From a virus, in the IMG/VR virus record IMGVR_UViG_3300023174_008595, positions 1 to 32,477 of that record: a DNA stretch of 32,477 nt; one strand, 5' to 3'. Shown piece after piece: positions 1 to 9,157 of this stretch; positions within the stretch are counted from its first letter, which is position 1; each line of letters begins with the position of its first letter. The notes beneath the pieces were generated by a model that worked only from the letters and a program-made list of their open reading frames with translations, did not search any database and was not told where the DNA came from. Made by a program: the position numbers and the translations under genes.

Positions 1-1680
1 TGTTGAGATGCTTGAATATCTTCTTAACATTCCAAGCGGAAGATAATCATGTCTATTTTTGAAAGTTGCATAGCATCCAGATGAAGGAAGAGCAAGATAT
101 CCTTGAACAACAACAAGTATTCTATTCGTTATAAGCAAAGTTATTGGAGAAGATATTGTCCAATCAATCTTTAAGTGAGTCATGCTCACGGAAAGGTCTT
201 TCTCTTCTGTAGTACCAAGAAGAGTCGCCGTAGATCCGTTCCAAGAGTAAATTTGAGCTCTAATTTTGCTAGAAGATCCTTGACAATTCAAATAAAATGA
301 CCAGGTTCCCGCAGAGATTGTTGTAGAGCCGGGGTCACTATTGTTAGTGATCCATGAAACAGCGGGTGAAGAAATACCTGTTAAGTCGACCCAACCAGTT
401 GGTCCGACTTCGCTTGATGTTCTTGTAAATGTTTCAGTTGTTCCAGGGTTTGACCTTATTAAAGATCTGTCATCAGATTGCCTTCTTGTTGCTTCAGCAG
501 ACCCTGCAGGCCCAGAGAAGTAGTAGGACACCAATCCGCTTTGCTCAAATTCTTCTTCGTATGAACCGCTTACAAGACTGTAATCATATTGTGAATACGT
601 CATATTGTTCAGATCACCAAATCCAAAGAAGAATTTGATTAAATCATCAGTTGACATAGATCCAGTAAGAAGTTCATTTCCAGGGTCAGCCACCGAAGGA
701 GTCAAAGCTCCTAAAAAAGAATGGTCGGCATACTGACCAAGGTTAACATCAGAAGGAATTAAAAATGAAACACCGGATACATCATTCAGACTAGAGTCTA
801 CTCCGTAGATCGCTTTTGCACTATAAGAAGCATTTCCAAAAAAAGTCCCTCTTAATGAGTTCCTTCCTCCTGCAGGAGAAATAATGGAAGATTCTAATTT
901 TCCGGGCAATACAGGAATTATTCCCTCCAATTTTAAGGGCTTGTCTCCGAGCTCTGTGATGTTATCTAGATTTATGTCCCACTCTTTGAAATAGGAAGAA
1001 CTACCTAGCGTCACATTCCAGTCAACTTTTAGGTCTGTAAAATTTATTCCAAGAGTTGAAGTTGTTCTTACAGTCCTGTTGTTGGGGAAATACTTGTTTT
1101 CATAAGGATAAGACCACGTCCATTCATTGTTCACTGTTGGATCTTTTGTGTATCCTTCGGCGCTTCTATCTGAAAGAACTGAATTAAAGATGATAAAACC
1201 ATTGGCATTTGTGTCAATGTTTCCATACGGGCTTAATGTGGTCTTTTCGTCTGCAGCCCAGACTCTTGATTCATTTGAATTAAAGCACTTTTTTAAATCA
1301 GGAAGACATGAGTCATAATATCTTTCATTTGTGTCGAAACATTGAATGTTTCTAAGTGAAGTTACAGAAATTTTTTCAGACCAAGGTTGTTGCCTAAATG
1401 CCAACGAAGGAATTTTGCCTACTGCGTCTGACCCATAAGTTGAATCAAGAGGTGGCTGAGAACTTGCATATAGCTTGCTAAAAGCGCTGCCTCTTGAACC
1501 TGTTATGTATCTTTTTGTTGGGCCAACAGTCTCTATTGACAACAAAGACCCGGTGACATAATCGTCTTGAGAAGACCCGTAGAAAGAATTAACGTAGTAG
1601 TTGTCGAACTGGTCTATGACTGGATCGTTGCCTATGACATCTTTTATCGCGTCTGTGAATATGTTCTCGTAACGGCTCAT
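1..1680 (-). CDS. Large virion structural protein, tail fibre/baseplate-associated (3'-partial)
   Basis: Reading from the ATG at 1680-1678, the minus strand stays open for 560 codons to the left edge, so the C-terminus lies outside the window. The protein starts MSRYENIFTDAIKDV and is rich in Ser, Thr, Gly, Asn and aromatic residues, with no signal peptide or membrane segment, as in its upstream neighbours. Residues about 428-545 form a beta-rich stretch (ISAGTWSFYL, then alternating strands to LVVVQGYLA) that resembles the jelly-roll domains common in phage tail proteins; this is pattern recognition only. Its ATG overlaps the TGA of the upstream gene as ATGA, implying translational coupling. 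The role is inferred from position at the distal end of the tail operon. That this is a real gene is nearly certain; the exact function is unknown. Confidence 0.85.
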   Translation of the reverse strand, partial: MSRYENIFTDAIKDVIGNDPVIDQFDNYYVNSFYGSSQDDYVTGSLLSIETVGPTKRYITGSRGSAFSKLYASSQPPLDSTYGSDAVGKIPSLAFRQQPWSEKISVTSLRNIQCFDTNERYYDSCLPDLKKCFNSNESRVWAADEKTTLSPYGNIDTNANGFIIFNSVLSDRSAEGYTKDPTVNNEWTWSYPYENKYFPNNRTVRTTSTLGINFTDLKVDWNVTLGSSSYFKEWDINLDNITELGDKPLKLEGIIPVLPGKLESSIISPAGGRNSLRGTFFGNASYSAKAIYGVDSSLNDVSGVSFLIPSDVNLGQYADHSFLGALTPSVADPGNELLTGSMSTDDLIKFFFGFGDLNNMTYSQYDYSLVSGSYEEEFEQSGLVSYYFSGPAGSAEATRRQSDDRSLIRSNPGTTETFTRTSSEVGPTGWVDLTGISSPAVSWITNNSDPGSTTISAGTWSFYLNCQGSSSKIRAQIYSWNGSTATLLGTTEEKDLSVSMTHLKIDWTISSPITLLITNRILVVVQGYLALPSSGCYATFKNRHDYLPLGMLRRYSSIST

Positions 1681-3401
1681 GGAACGTATTTATTGCCTTC
1701 TCTTACATAGGATCCATAAACAGTGATGTTGACAGAACCCGTGTTGAATTGTACATCGTGCCCAGCAGACCCTTCACCACTGTAATAAGAATAAGACTGA
1801 AGTGTTGGTCTTCCTGTATTGTCTGCATTTGGGTCAGATATGGTATCTACGTCTATTTTCATGCTTAACATTGCAGGTCGAGTCTTCGAAGCAGCCAAGA
1901 CGAGTTTTTCTCCAGGATATATCAAGTAAGGTGATGATCTTTTTGATCCAATGAAAGCATATGCAAGTGCATCTACTTCGTTTTCATTATCACTAAAAAC
2001 ACCTAAAAGGCTTTCGAGCACCTCGGTGCGCTTCGTTTCATCTGAAATGTAGTATGGGTTCTTTATGGAATTGTCACGCCTGAGAACGTCCTGTTGAGGT
2101 GAAGTATATTCTCTTCCAAAAATTGAGGCTCCGCTCGGAGCAAAACCTGTCATGCCTCTACCGTATACATCTATTCCGGTGAGATAAGATGAGTTTAATC
2201 CGCTGCTTGCATAGTTGAAATTGAAGTACTCAGAGGAGAGAAGACTGTTCATGAATTTAGTGAAGTCTTCGGTCGTGACAACTGACTCCTCTCCTATAAT
2301 TCTTTTTAGAAGAGTACTTGTTGTGTGAATCCTGCAGCCATTCGAAATTTCTGCTTCTGTTTTCACCGATACGCTGCCTGTAAATACAGACTTAGGAACA
2401 GAAGATTGAGGAGAAACAACTGCGTCGACTTCACTTTCATCTATTCCCAGAACATTTGCTTGCCACCGATAGAATCCTTCAGGTGGAGCCCCAGACCACC
2501 CATTAAGAACCTTGTCTAGTGATACAGACTTGTCAACGTCTGACTCATGTGTAAAGAATCCTCTGCTGACTAAATCTCTTATTGAAAAGACACCGTTATT
2601 TTTTTGACACAAAACAGCCAGCGTTATGCCAGGTCCTCCCTGGTCTACACAGATGACAGGCCCGGCCCCTGAGTCTATTGAAGAATAGTTCACTCCATTT
2701 AAGGTAAAGTCGCTATCAAATGAAGTTGCATAACAGAGATTTGTTCTGTCTTGAAACCAGCTGTCTCCAAGACAGAAAGGAACTTCTAAGACGATTTTCT
2801 CTATGAGAAAAGGCTGGGTTATCGGTAACAAAAAAGCCTCAGAGTCGCTTGCGGCGTATCTTGGATTTCTCTGAAAGCTTTTTGGAAAATCCATCGCCAT
2901 ATTGGGTGCTATATCTGAGTATTTGAGACCATTGTCGGACACAGCCGCTATGGAACTCTCCTCAGTTATTTTTTGTGTGTAAGTTGAGACAGAATTTCTA
3001 ATAATGTTCAAGCTTCCAGATGCTAGTGAATTGCCGTGCGCATCGAAAGCAATTGTGTCTTCTATGAACCTAGATCCTCTGGTTCCTACAAAAACTCCAG
3101 GAGACTGCTCTCTGTAAGTGTTGACACTAAAATTTCCTCCCGGTCCTATATGGTCAACCGTGGATTTGTTCGGTATGCTCCATTGGCTTTGACCTACATT
3201 AAAATAATAGATGCTGCTACTGTTCGGGAGCATCTTTACTTTATTTTTTACGGGGAAAGACAACCTAAATTGTGTTTTGTCTCTAAGGGCAGATGTAAAA
3301 GTTCCTGGATTTTCCCCAATTCCTGGATTCGATCCCGTCGAATAAAAAGAATCATTAAATGCACCCTGCTCAAACAAAGAGTTTTCTGAAAAGGCACCCA
3401 C
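1677..3401 (-). CDS. Virion structural protein, unknown tail/baseplate component
   Basis: The product has 574 residues, with no family I recognise. It is a soluble, beta-rich protein dominated by Ser, Asn, Gly and Tyr, lacking membrane segments. Several Cys are scattered through the middle (around residues 210-265). A helical patch near residues 365-395 (TLLKRIIGEES to FMNSLLSSEYFNFNY) interrupts otherwise beta-like sequence. The start is a GTG that shares one base with the TAG of the upstream gene; a GAGAGAGG element about 8 bases upstream is a good ribosome binding site and decides this start. It sits in an unbroken run of virion genes with 1- to 4-base overlaps, so a tail-fibre or baseplate-periphery role is inferred from context only. 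Confidence 0.8.
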   Translation of the reverse strand: MGAFSENSLFEQGAFNDSFYSTGSNPGIGENPGTFTSALRDKTQFRLSFPVKNKVKMLPNSSSIYYFNVGQSQWSIPNKSTVDHIGPGGNFSVNTYREQSPGVFVGTRGSRFIEDTIAFDAHGNSLASGSLNIIRNSVSTYTQKITEESSIAAVSDNGLKYSDIAPNMAMDFPKSFQRNPRYAASDSEAFLLPITQPFLIEKIVLEVPFCLGDSWFQDRTNLCYATSFDSDFTLNGVNYSSIDSGAGPVICVDQGGPGITLAVLCQKNNGVFSIRDLVSRGFFTHESDVDKSVSLDKVLNGWSGAPPEGFYRWQANVLGIDESEVDAVVSPQSSVPKSVFTGSVSVKTEAEISNGCRIHTTSTLLKRIIGEESVVTTEDFTKFMNSLLSSEYFNFNYASSGLNSSYLTGIDVYGRGMTGFAPSGASIFGREYTSPQQDVLRRDNSIKNPYYISDETKRTEVLESLLGVFSDNENEVDALAYAFIGSKRSSPYLIYPGEKLVLAASKTRPAMLSMKIDVDTISDPNADNTGRPTLQSYSYYSGEGSAGHDVQFNTGSVNITVYGSYVREGNKYVP

Positions 3402-4606
3402 TATTTTTTACCTCTCTCTGCAATTGAATCAACCATTGCATCATCGAACAAACCAGAGCTTAAATTCATATCCACTTCAATGCTTCCCGATGAGTATAAC
3501 TCTACAATGCTTATGGAGTCTATATCGTTCATTGATGTCACATAGTCAACAGGAATCATTGCAGGATATTGAATTTTCTGTCTTGAAAAATTCACAGTTT
3601 TTTGGTCATTAAACATGCCGTTTTTTATAAAACTCGTAGAATTTCTGTCATTCAGAGTTTTTCTTGTCTGTCTCCTTTTGTTTCTCGGAGGAGTCATTCT
3701 GAAAGTTGCGCCCCTGTCTAATCCGGGCCAATCTTTTTTCATGTCTAGAGATATCGTGTAATTAGAGGTATTTGTTCCGTCAGAGTCCGAGTAAGCTCCG
3801 TTGTATATGCTTCCTCCGTTCTTGTATTGACCCCGCGAGTCTTTTCTTAGCACGTGAGAAAAATCTCTGTATCTATTAGACGAATTTATGCATGCAAACA
3901 TGCCGATAGATGCAGACTCTAAGTCGTTCCCGTTGTATGATCTTGGCGAGTACCTAAATTCAATTATTCCTGATTCATATAGAACAACATCGTAGGATGC
4001 GACATTAAAATAACCACCACTGACATTAGTGAAAACTTTCCACCTAAGCATAAAGAATCTACCGTCTCTGTCATCAAAGCCGCTAAATTTTTTTATGCCT
4101 CCTGCGCTTGAATCCAATCCTGCAGGTGCAAGCGATATTCCAAGTTCAACATTTTTAGAGATCAAACCAAGACTGGACAGATAAGATGATGCTCCGGAGT
4201 CGCTGGTATACCTAAATACACTTCTAACCCCTGAGTCCCACCAAGGAGACAAGACTACATGCGCATCTGACCATGCCGTCATTATGATGGAACTATTATC
4301 CGATGGGTCATCCATTGTGGCTTCTGTAACATAGCCTGGATCAGCACTTGGATCAACAAGTATTGCAAATCCATAGGTGCTCACGTATATTTTGTCATAA
4401 TTTCTGCCATCAAATTTAAAAGTAAATCCAATGTCCAATATCTCGTTTCCGATGCTGTAAGGCGCCCCGGTCCCACTAGCAACAGAAAGATAAGACATGT
4501 TGAAAGTTGATACAGGGTAAAGGCCTTGTCCGACCGTGTAAGTCAAAACATAGTCTTCAAATTTGTTAGAAGGAGAATTTCTTTTTGTTCTAGGAGATGC
4601 AGACAT
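3401..4606 (-). CDS. Virion protein with nidogen/PCMD-like beta-sandwich domain
   Basis: The product has 401 residues. Residues about 50-235 follow the pattern of extracellular nidogen-like (PCMD-type) domains: IGFTFKFDGRNYDKIYVSTYGF, parallel to the family's FxFxFxGxxYxxxxVSxNGF; then a region with WSDAHV where W-D-D/N-L is usual; then RFFMLRWKVF, VASYDVVLYESGIIEFRY and SASIGMFA, matching the usual rFvvqW, fQvvLyE-g-I-f-Y and atIGi strands. Such domains occur in secreted bacterial adhesins and peptidases and are thought to be binding modules. A basic linker (PPRNKRRQTRK) follows near residue 310, then a C-terminal region of unknown fold. The ATG shares one base with the upstream stop (TAATG). 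A tail-fibre or receptor-contact role is inference from domain type and neighbours. Confidence 0.8.
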   Translation of the reverse strand: MSASPRTKRNSPSNKFEDYVLTYTVGQGLYPVSTFNMSYLSVASGTGAPYSIGNEILDIGFTFKFDGRNYDKIYVSTYGFAILVDPSADPGYVTEATMDDPSDNSSIIMTAWSDAHVVLSPWWDSGVRSVFRYTSDSGASSYLSSLGLISKNVELGISLAPAGLDSSAGGIKKFSGFDDRDGRFFMLRWKVFTNVSGGYFNVASYDVVLYESGIIEFRYSPRSYNGNDLESASIGMFACINSSNRYRDFSHVLRKDSRGQYKNGGSIYNGAYSDSDGTNTSNYTISLDMKKDWPGLDRGATFRMTPPRNKRRQTRKTLNDRNSTSFIKNGMFNDQKTVNFSRQKIQYPAMIPVDYVTSMNDIDSISIVELYSSGSIEVDMNLSSGLFDDAMVDSIAERGKK

Positions 4607-5673
4607 TAGTAAAGTAATCCTCCATATGCTATTGAATCAGTTCCTAATTCATTGTTGTCATACGTGAAACCACAAGAAAAAGAGATCTGTTTCTCGTTTA
4701 AATACGATGTTTCTCTTGGAGGCATTGCATTGACTGCACTGAGTAGATCTCCTGTGAGTGAAAGACCAGGTGTGTTTCCGCGAGGTGGGATAAAATCAGC
4801 AAAAGGTGTTTGATAGTTTTTATCCAAATTAAAGTGATCTATTCTTGTTTTTAGAGATCCTGTGATTTGAGAGTCTAAAGAGATTAGATCTGAAGAATCT
4901 AAATACCAAGTTCTATTTTCTGAAGTAGGCAAAAAATAGCCGTGTGAAACAACTAAATCAGATGAAAAAGTTTTATTCTGATTTCCTGATTCCATAGAGG
5001 CCTTAAGTTCTCTTGGTTCAAAAGGAAAATTTATTGAAAAATTAGAAATAACTTGCCTGATTGGGAAGGGCTCTATAATCCCGTCAAGTATAAAATTTTC
5101 TTCAAGATTTCTATCAGAGCTAACAATTGGATAAGTGAACTGTCTGTAATCACCTCCTGTTTCAACAAATTTTACAGGATTGAAAGTTTCAATTTCATAA
5201 AATTTGTCAGCAGAAAGAATGGGAAATCTTGGGACACCGTATCTGGATTCATCAAAAAGATGTCCTGGTGTTCCTGCAGAAATCTTTGCAACTCCAGCAG
5301 TCCAATGCTTTTCTTCAGTTATCTCAGTTCCTTGTCTGTAAGCATCTACGCTAGATGACACCAAGTAATCATTTGCAGCAGAGAGTATTTTTCTGTCAGA
5401 ACCACTGCTGTCTTTAATTGTCGAACCAGTAGGATAACTGGATGAATTTGAAATAGAGTCAGGATATGTGTTAAAATTTTGTTGATTTTTTATTCGAGGT
5501 CTATTGTTCTGCAGAAGACCTATTGCAGTGTTCGATCCAGAGAGCAAAGACGCAATGGAGACATCTTGAAAATAATGGGTCTCTCTCTTAATCACCTGCC
5601 TTTTTGTATCAAAGTAGGTGTTATCACTGTCTATGTTGAGGAAATCAATCTTTTTGGCAGTTATGTTGCTCAT
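4606..5673 (-). CDS. Hypothetical virion structural protein
   Basis: The product has 355 residues with no recognised domain. The first 100 residues are polar and Asn/Ser-rich and look extended or disordered (for example NTYPDSISNSSSYPTG). The remainder has beta-type alternation with many aromatic residues (FPIRQVISNFSINFPF, SHGYFLPTSENRTWYLD). There is no signal peptide, membrane helix or coiled coil. The ATG at 5673 lies 3 bases after the stop of the 1154-residue protein, and its stop overlaps the next ATG, so it is translated as part of the tail operon. A structural role, probably joining fibre or baseplate parts, is inferred from position and composition alone. Confidence 0.78.
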   Translation of the reverse strand: MSNITAKKIDFLNIDSDNTYFDTKRQVIKRETHYFQDVSIASLLSGSNTAIGLLQNNRPRIKNQQNFNTYPDSISNSSSYPTGSTIKDSSGSDRKILSAANDYLVSSSVDAYRQGTEITEEKHWTAGVAKISAGTPGHLFDESRYGVPRFPILSADKFYEIETFNPVKFVETGGDYRQFTYPIVSSDRNLEENFILDGIIEPFPIRQVISNFSINFPFEPRELKASMESGNQNKTFSSDLVVSHGYFLPTSENRTWYLDSSDLISLDSQITGSLKTRIDHFNLDKNYQTPFADFIPPRGNTPGLSLTGDLLSAVNAMPPRETSYLNEKQISFSCGFTYDNNELGTDSIAYGGLLY

Positions 5674-5676
5674 GAT

Positions 5677-8600
5677 TTAGTACTTCTTCAGCTTTCCCAC
5701 CAACAAGAAGGTGTCCTGCAATTCATCTGCGCCGCGTCTATAAACGTTCTTGTGCCTCTCCAGCATGTGAGATTCTACGACATAGTTGCTGCCTTTGAAG
5801 TTTGTTTTGCTCGGTATAAGCTGTTCTATGAATGTTGATATTGAAAGATCGAACCATCTATAAAATTCCAAGAAATTTCTAAAATCTATCTTGCTTGAAA
5901 GCCTATTGAAGTAGACGTCTCTAAGCACCTCGAGGCGAGGATAATCAGGAGAGAACATCAGCTCAGGAGATCCAAGTGCATCATTTAAGGGGTCAAGCGA
6001 TGAGAACATTGACACAATATCTTTGTCTAGAGAATCAACAACAGAAAATTCTATTGACAACCTATTGTCATCAATAGGTTCTTCTCTCAAGAACATTTCA
6101 TTGCTTAAGTAGCTTGGAGTTTCGATGGCCCATGGATTTTCTAGAAGATTGACTGAATTTTCAAAACTTCTGAGTCGTATTTTGTCATCTGTTGCAGCTT
6201 CATCAAATGCAGGAGACAAATAAGAATAATTGAACATATCCCCGATTAATGCCCGAGACCCAGATATGAAACCAGTTCCCCGGGAAGAAGACAGAGAAGT
6301 TGAATAATCAAGAAATTCAATTGTTCCATCGGAATTGGGGTATTTGAAAGACTGTTTTTGAAGAGTGTCAATTCTCAACTTCTGGAATGATCCTGACATT
6401 CTATCTACGTAGTTGTAGTTGATGTAAGGATTGTCGACTCCAACAGACTTTGGGTTTCTAACGTGCTCTTTCCATTCGTCTTCTGACATAGACTTCGACC
6501 AGAATTTTAAATTAGATACCCAACCTGAAAAGTCTGTTGTGCGTGCTATGTCTTCAACTTCGACGGTTAAAGAATCGTTTAAAAAACTATATGCTGCCCC
6601 AAAAGGTATTGATTGATTTGGTCCTACACAAATGTAGGCACCAGAGACATTTAATTGAGTTGATCCACTGCGGAATGCATTTCCTTCTGATGCAATTTCT
6701 TCAAAAAAATAAGATGACGTAACATATGTCTCTTTTAAGTCGCCCGACTCAGTCTTTCCTACTCTAAGATAATATGAAGATGAAACGTTCGACTGTATCT
6801 CATCGTTTCTATGACAGCCGAGCGCCACATTCCATCTATCTCCGTCAAATATTCCACCTCCTTCTAAGTCTAGGCTCATTTTTAAGACCGGGGAGCTATT
6901 TGAAAATCCAGGTCTGATAAAAGCTTGAACTCTAGCAGCTTGTCTTGGGTGATCCACAAATTGCGTTGCTATTACATTTGCTATAAGACCAGGTTTACTG
7001 TTTGCAGAACTACCTGTCACTATCATTCTCATAAGAGATTGATTGCCATCTGTGTCTGCAATCTCTAAATATTTTTTAGGAGGTATTTTGAAGGATGCTT
7101 CAATGTTCCAAGACCCTGAAGTCAACAGGTTGTCATAGGTCCACGTTGTTCCTATCACATCATTGGTTATTGGATCTTTTACAAATGTCCCTCTAGGTCC
7201 TGGGAATCCTGGTTCTGTTCTTGGGGCAAAAAGGTGTGGAGTTATGACAAACGATGTCGCAGAGACGTCCACCATTGCACCGGGTTCTATTCTTTTTTCT
7301 CTTGATGTTGTTAGCTGTCTTACGGTTGGCCCACCATACTCTCTTATCTTAAGTGAGTTGTCTGGATCTATTCCAGCAGACCTTAAGAACGATCTTATGC
7401 TGTGTTGTGTTCCTTTTGATCTGACTATGTCGGGAAGGTTTACAAGTATCCTTCGGGTCAAGACTGATTGTATCTTTTTTAGGCTCATGCTTATATTTGA
7501 CAGATCTTGAATGTTATCACCATCTGCAAATTGCTCCACTGACGCATGAGAAAAGAATTTTGGAAGATGAAACCCATAATATCGGACCATGTCTTCAACA
7601 AAGTTGTCGGGGACTGTGTCGTTTAGCTCATATCCAACAGTTCGAAGAGTTGCAAATGAGTCTATGTAGGTCTTAAGGTCGTCAAAAAATTTTGACCAGA
7701 TGTACAAGAACGACAAGATGATTTGAGAAGACCCCCAGTTTCCTTGTCCGGGTATTCCTTCTCCACCAAATGCATCTCCTGATTGACCCTCGACTTCTTC
7801 AAATCCATCTTGAAGAGCTCCTTCCAAGAGATAATGCCGAGGGACTAACCTCAAGATGTTGTTAGGATTTGCCTTATCATAATTGCTTGCAGATATGAGA
7901 AGACTATTGTTGAGATCTATTATTTCTTGATATGCGGGAAATAGAATTATCTTAAATTCATCTCTCTCATTTGTCATTATAGGAGAAGAAATAGCCCTTA
8001 AATTGTGCTTAAAGTTATTAATGTTTGAATGTAAAGAATTTCCTGAGCTATCTAGCACTATCGAGTCAATGGCTGTATTCCCATTTATCGAAAGAGAGCC
8101 TGAGGGTTCATTAAATCTGTAATACAGCTTCAGCTCAGGAGTTGAATAGATTCCTCTCGATGCATACAGTTTTTGAGTTTTTGAATCTCTGACTAAATGA
8201 AACACTCTCATTTCATCCAGGCTTCCGCTGAACGTTTGAACAGGTGTCACAAGTATTTGCTTTGAATAGAATGAGCTACCTGAGCCTATCACAAAATCTG
8301 AGTCATCTATATCTAGTTTTCCAAAATTTATTCTCTCATAGCTCTGAGACACTAGCTGTTCATTTAGATAGAAATCTAAAGTATGTCCCACTGAATCTTG
8401 CTTATTTAGTGTCAGCCCCAAGTGGTTGAATAAGCCTTTCTTTAGCTCACAAGACACAGAATTCCTGGAAGATCCAGAAGATATGCAGAAAGTTGCTGTT
8501 GCATATTCCGGAGAAGAGCTTTGCTGCAAAAAGAGAGTCATTTCGTCCTGCTGAGAAGACGACTTCTGAAATATTACCTGAATATCATTTGCTATAGTTG

Positions 8601-9141
8601 GAAGAAATACATGAGCCTCAAACGTGAAAGAACTCTCTTCTGAAGGATTAATAACGCTTTCACCTTTGTTATTTTTTGCCAACTCAGGATACAGGTTTCC
8701 CGATTTGTCTTTTACAGCTATCCAGTTTCCTTTGGTTGATGAAGGCACTTCACCAACTTGAGTACCAGAAAAATGAAGAGATCCTCCCCATTTAGGAAAA
8801 GAGTCAAAGATCCATTTTTCAAATCCAGTCATTGAATCAAAATAAGATTCAACTTCAATTAAGCTACCGTCGAAGGGATAGTTGTTTATAAGCTTATTAA
8901 ATGATTCATTTACCTTTACCTCCGCCGAAGAGAAAAAGCAATGATTTTCAAACTTAGACCAGTCGAGGTTGAGCTGTTGAGTGCTTTTTAGAGGATATCC
9001 AAGTGGATCATATTTAAAAGAACTAGAGTTTCTTTGATTTCCGTCAACGTAGAAGTCAGAGTTCGACATCTGGACAGGCCTGGAGTCTTTAATTGCAGAC
9101 TTCAGAAATTGAGGTACATATTGATTTGATCTTACGGCCAT
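5677..9141 (-). CDS. Giant baseplate/tail protein: tail-protein-I-like core with two LamG-like domains
   Basis: The product has 1154 residues. Residues about 168-350 look like a LamG/concanavalin-type domain (SFTFEAHVFL, LDFYLNEQLV, FSGSLDEMRVFH, LKLYYRFNE). Residues about 475-605 are helical and resemble P2 gpI / T4 gp7-type wedge proteins: WSKFFDDLKTYID, PDNFVEDMVRYYG, and LPDIVRSKGTQHSIRSFLRS, the latter recalling the KGT-x-x-x-(I/L)R signature of that family. A second LamG-like segment spans about 680-905 (GSWNIEASFK to SGWVSNLKFWSKSMSEDEW). The C-terminus (FRNFLEFYRWFDLSISTFIEQLIP) is helical. Gene order after spike, gp25 and gp6/J supports the tail-I assignment. The ATG has AAGG 5 bases upstream. 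LamG modules usually bind glycans or proteins, so this protein may both build the wedge and contact the cell surface. The fusion is unusual; domain edges are approximate. Confidence 0.82.
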   Translation of the reverse strand: MAVRSNQYVPQFLKSAIKDSRPVQMSNSDFYVDGNQRNSSSFKYDPLGYPLKSTQQLNLDWSKFENHCFFSSAEVKVNESFNKLINNYPFDGSLIEVESYFDSMTGFEKWIFDSFPKWGGSLHFSGTQVGEVPSSTKGNWIAVKDKSGNLYPELAKNNKGESVINPSEESSFTFEAHVFLPTIANDIQVIFQKSSSQQDEMTLFLQQSSSPEYATATFCISSGSSRNSVSCELKKGLFNHLGLTLNKQDSVGHTLDFYLNEQLVSQSYERINFGKLDIDDSDFVIGSGSSFYSKQILVTPVQTFSGSLDEMRVFHLVRDSKTQKLYASRGIYSTPELKLYYRFNEPSGSLSINGNTAIDSIVLDSSGNSLHSNINNFKHNLRAISSPIMTNERDEFKIILFPAYQEIIDLNNSLLISASNYDKANPNNILRLVPRHYLLEGALQDGFEEVEGQSGDAFGGEGIPGQGNWGSSQIILSFLYIWSKFFDDLKTYIDSFATLRTVGYELNDTVPDNFVEDMVRYYGFHLPKFFSHASVEQFADGDNIQDLSNISMSLKKIQSVLTRRILVNLPDIVRSKGTQHSIRSFLRSAGIDPDNSLKIREYGGPTVRQLTTSREKRIEPGAMVDVSATSFVITPHLFAPRTEPGFPGPRGTFVKDPITNDVIGTTWTYDNLLTSGSWNIEASFKIPPKKYLEIADTDGNQSLMRMIVTGSSANSKPGLIANVIATQFVDHPRQAARVQAFIRPGFSNSSPVLKMSLDLEGGGIFDGDRWNVALGCHRNDEIQSNVSSSYYLRVGKTESGDLKETYVTSSYFFEEIASEGNAFRSGSTQLNVSGAYICVGPNQSIPFGAAYSFLNDSLTVEVEDIARTTDFSGWVSNLKFWSKSMSEDEWKEHVRNPKSVGVDNPYINYNYVDRMSGSFQKLRIDTLQKQSFKYPNSDGTIEFLDYSTSLSSSRGTGFISGSRALIGDMFNYSYLSPAFDEAATDDKIRLRSFENSVNLLENPWAIETPSYLSNEMFLREEPIDDNRLSIEFSVVDSLDKDIVSMFSSLDPLNDALGSPELMFSPDYPRLEVLRDVYFNRLSSKIDFRNFLEFYRWFDLSISTFIEQLIPSKTNFKGSNYVVESHMLERHKNVYRRGADELQDTFLLVGKLKKY

Positions 9142-9157
9142 GTTGCCCTTATGTCGT

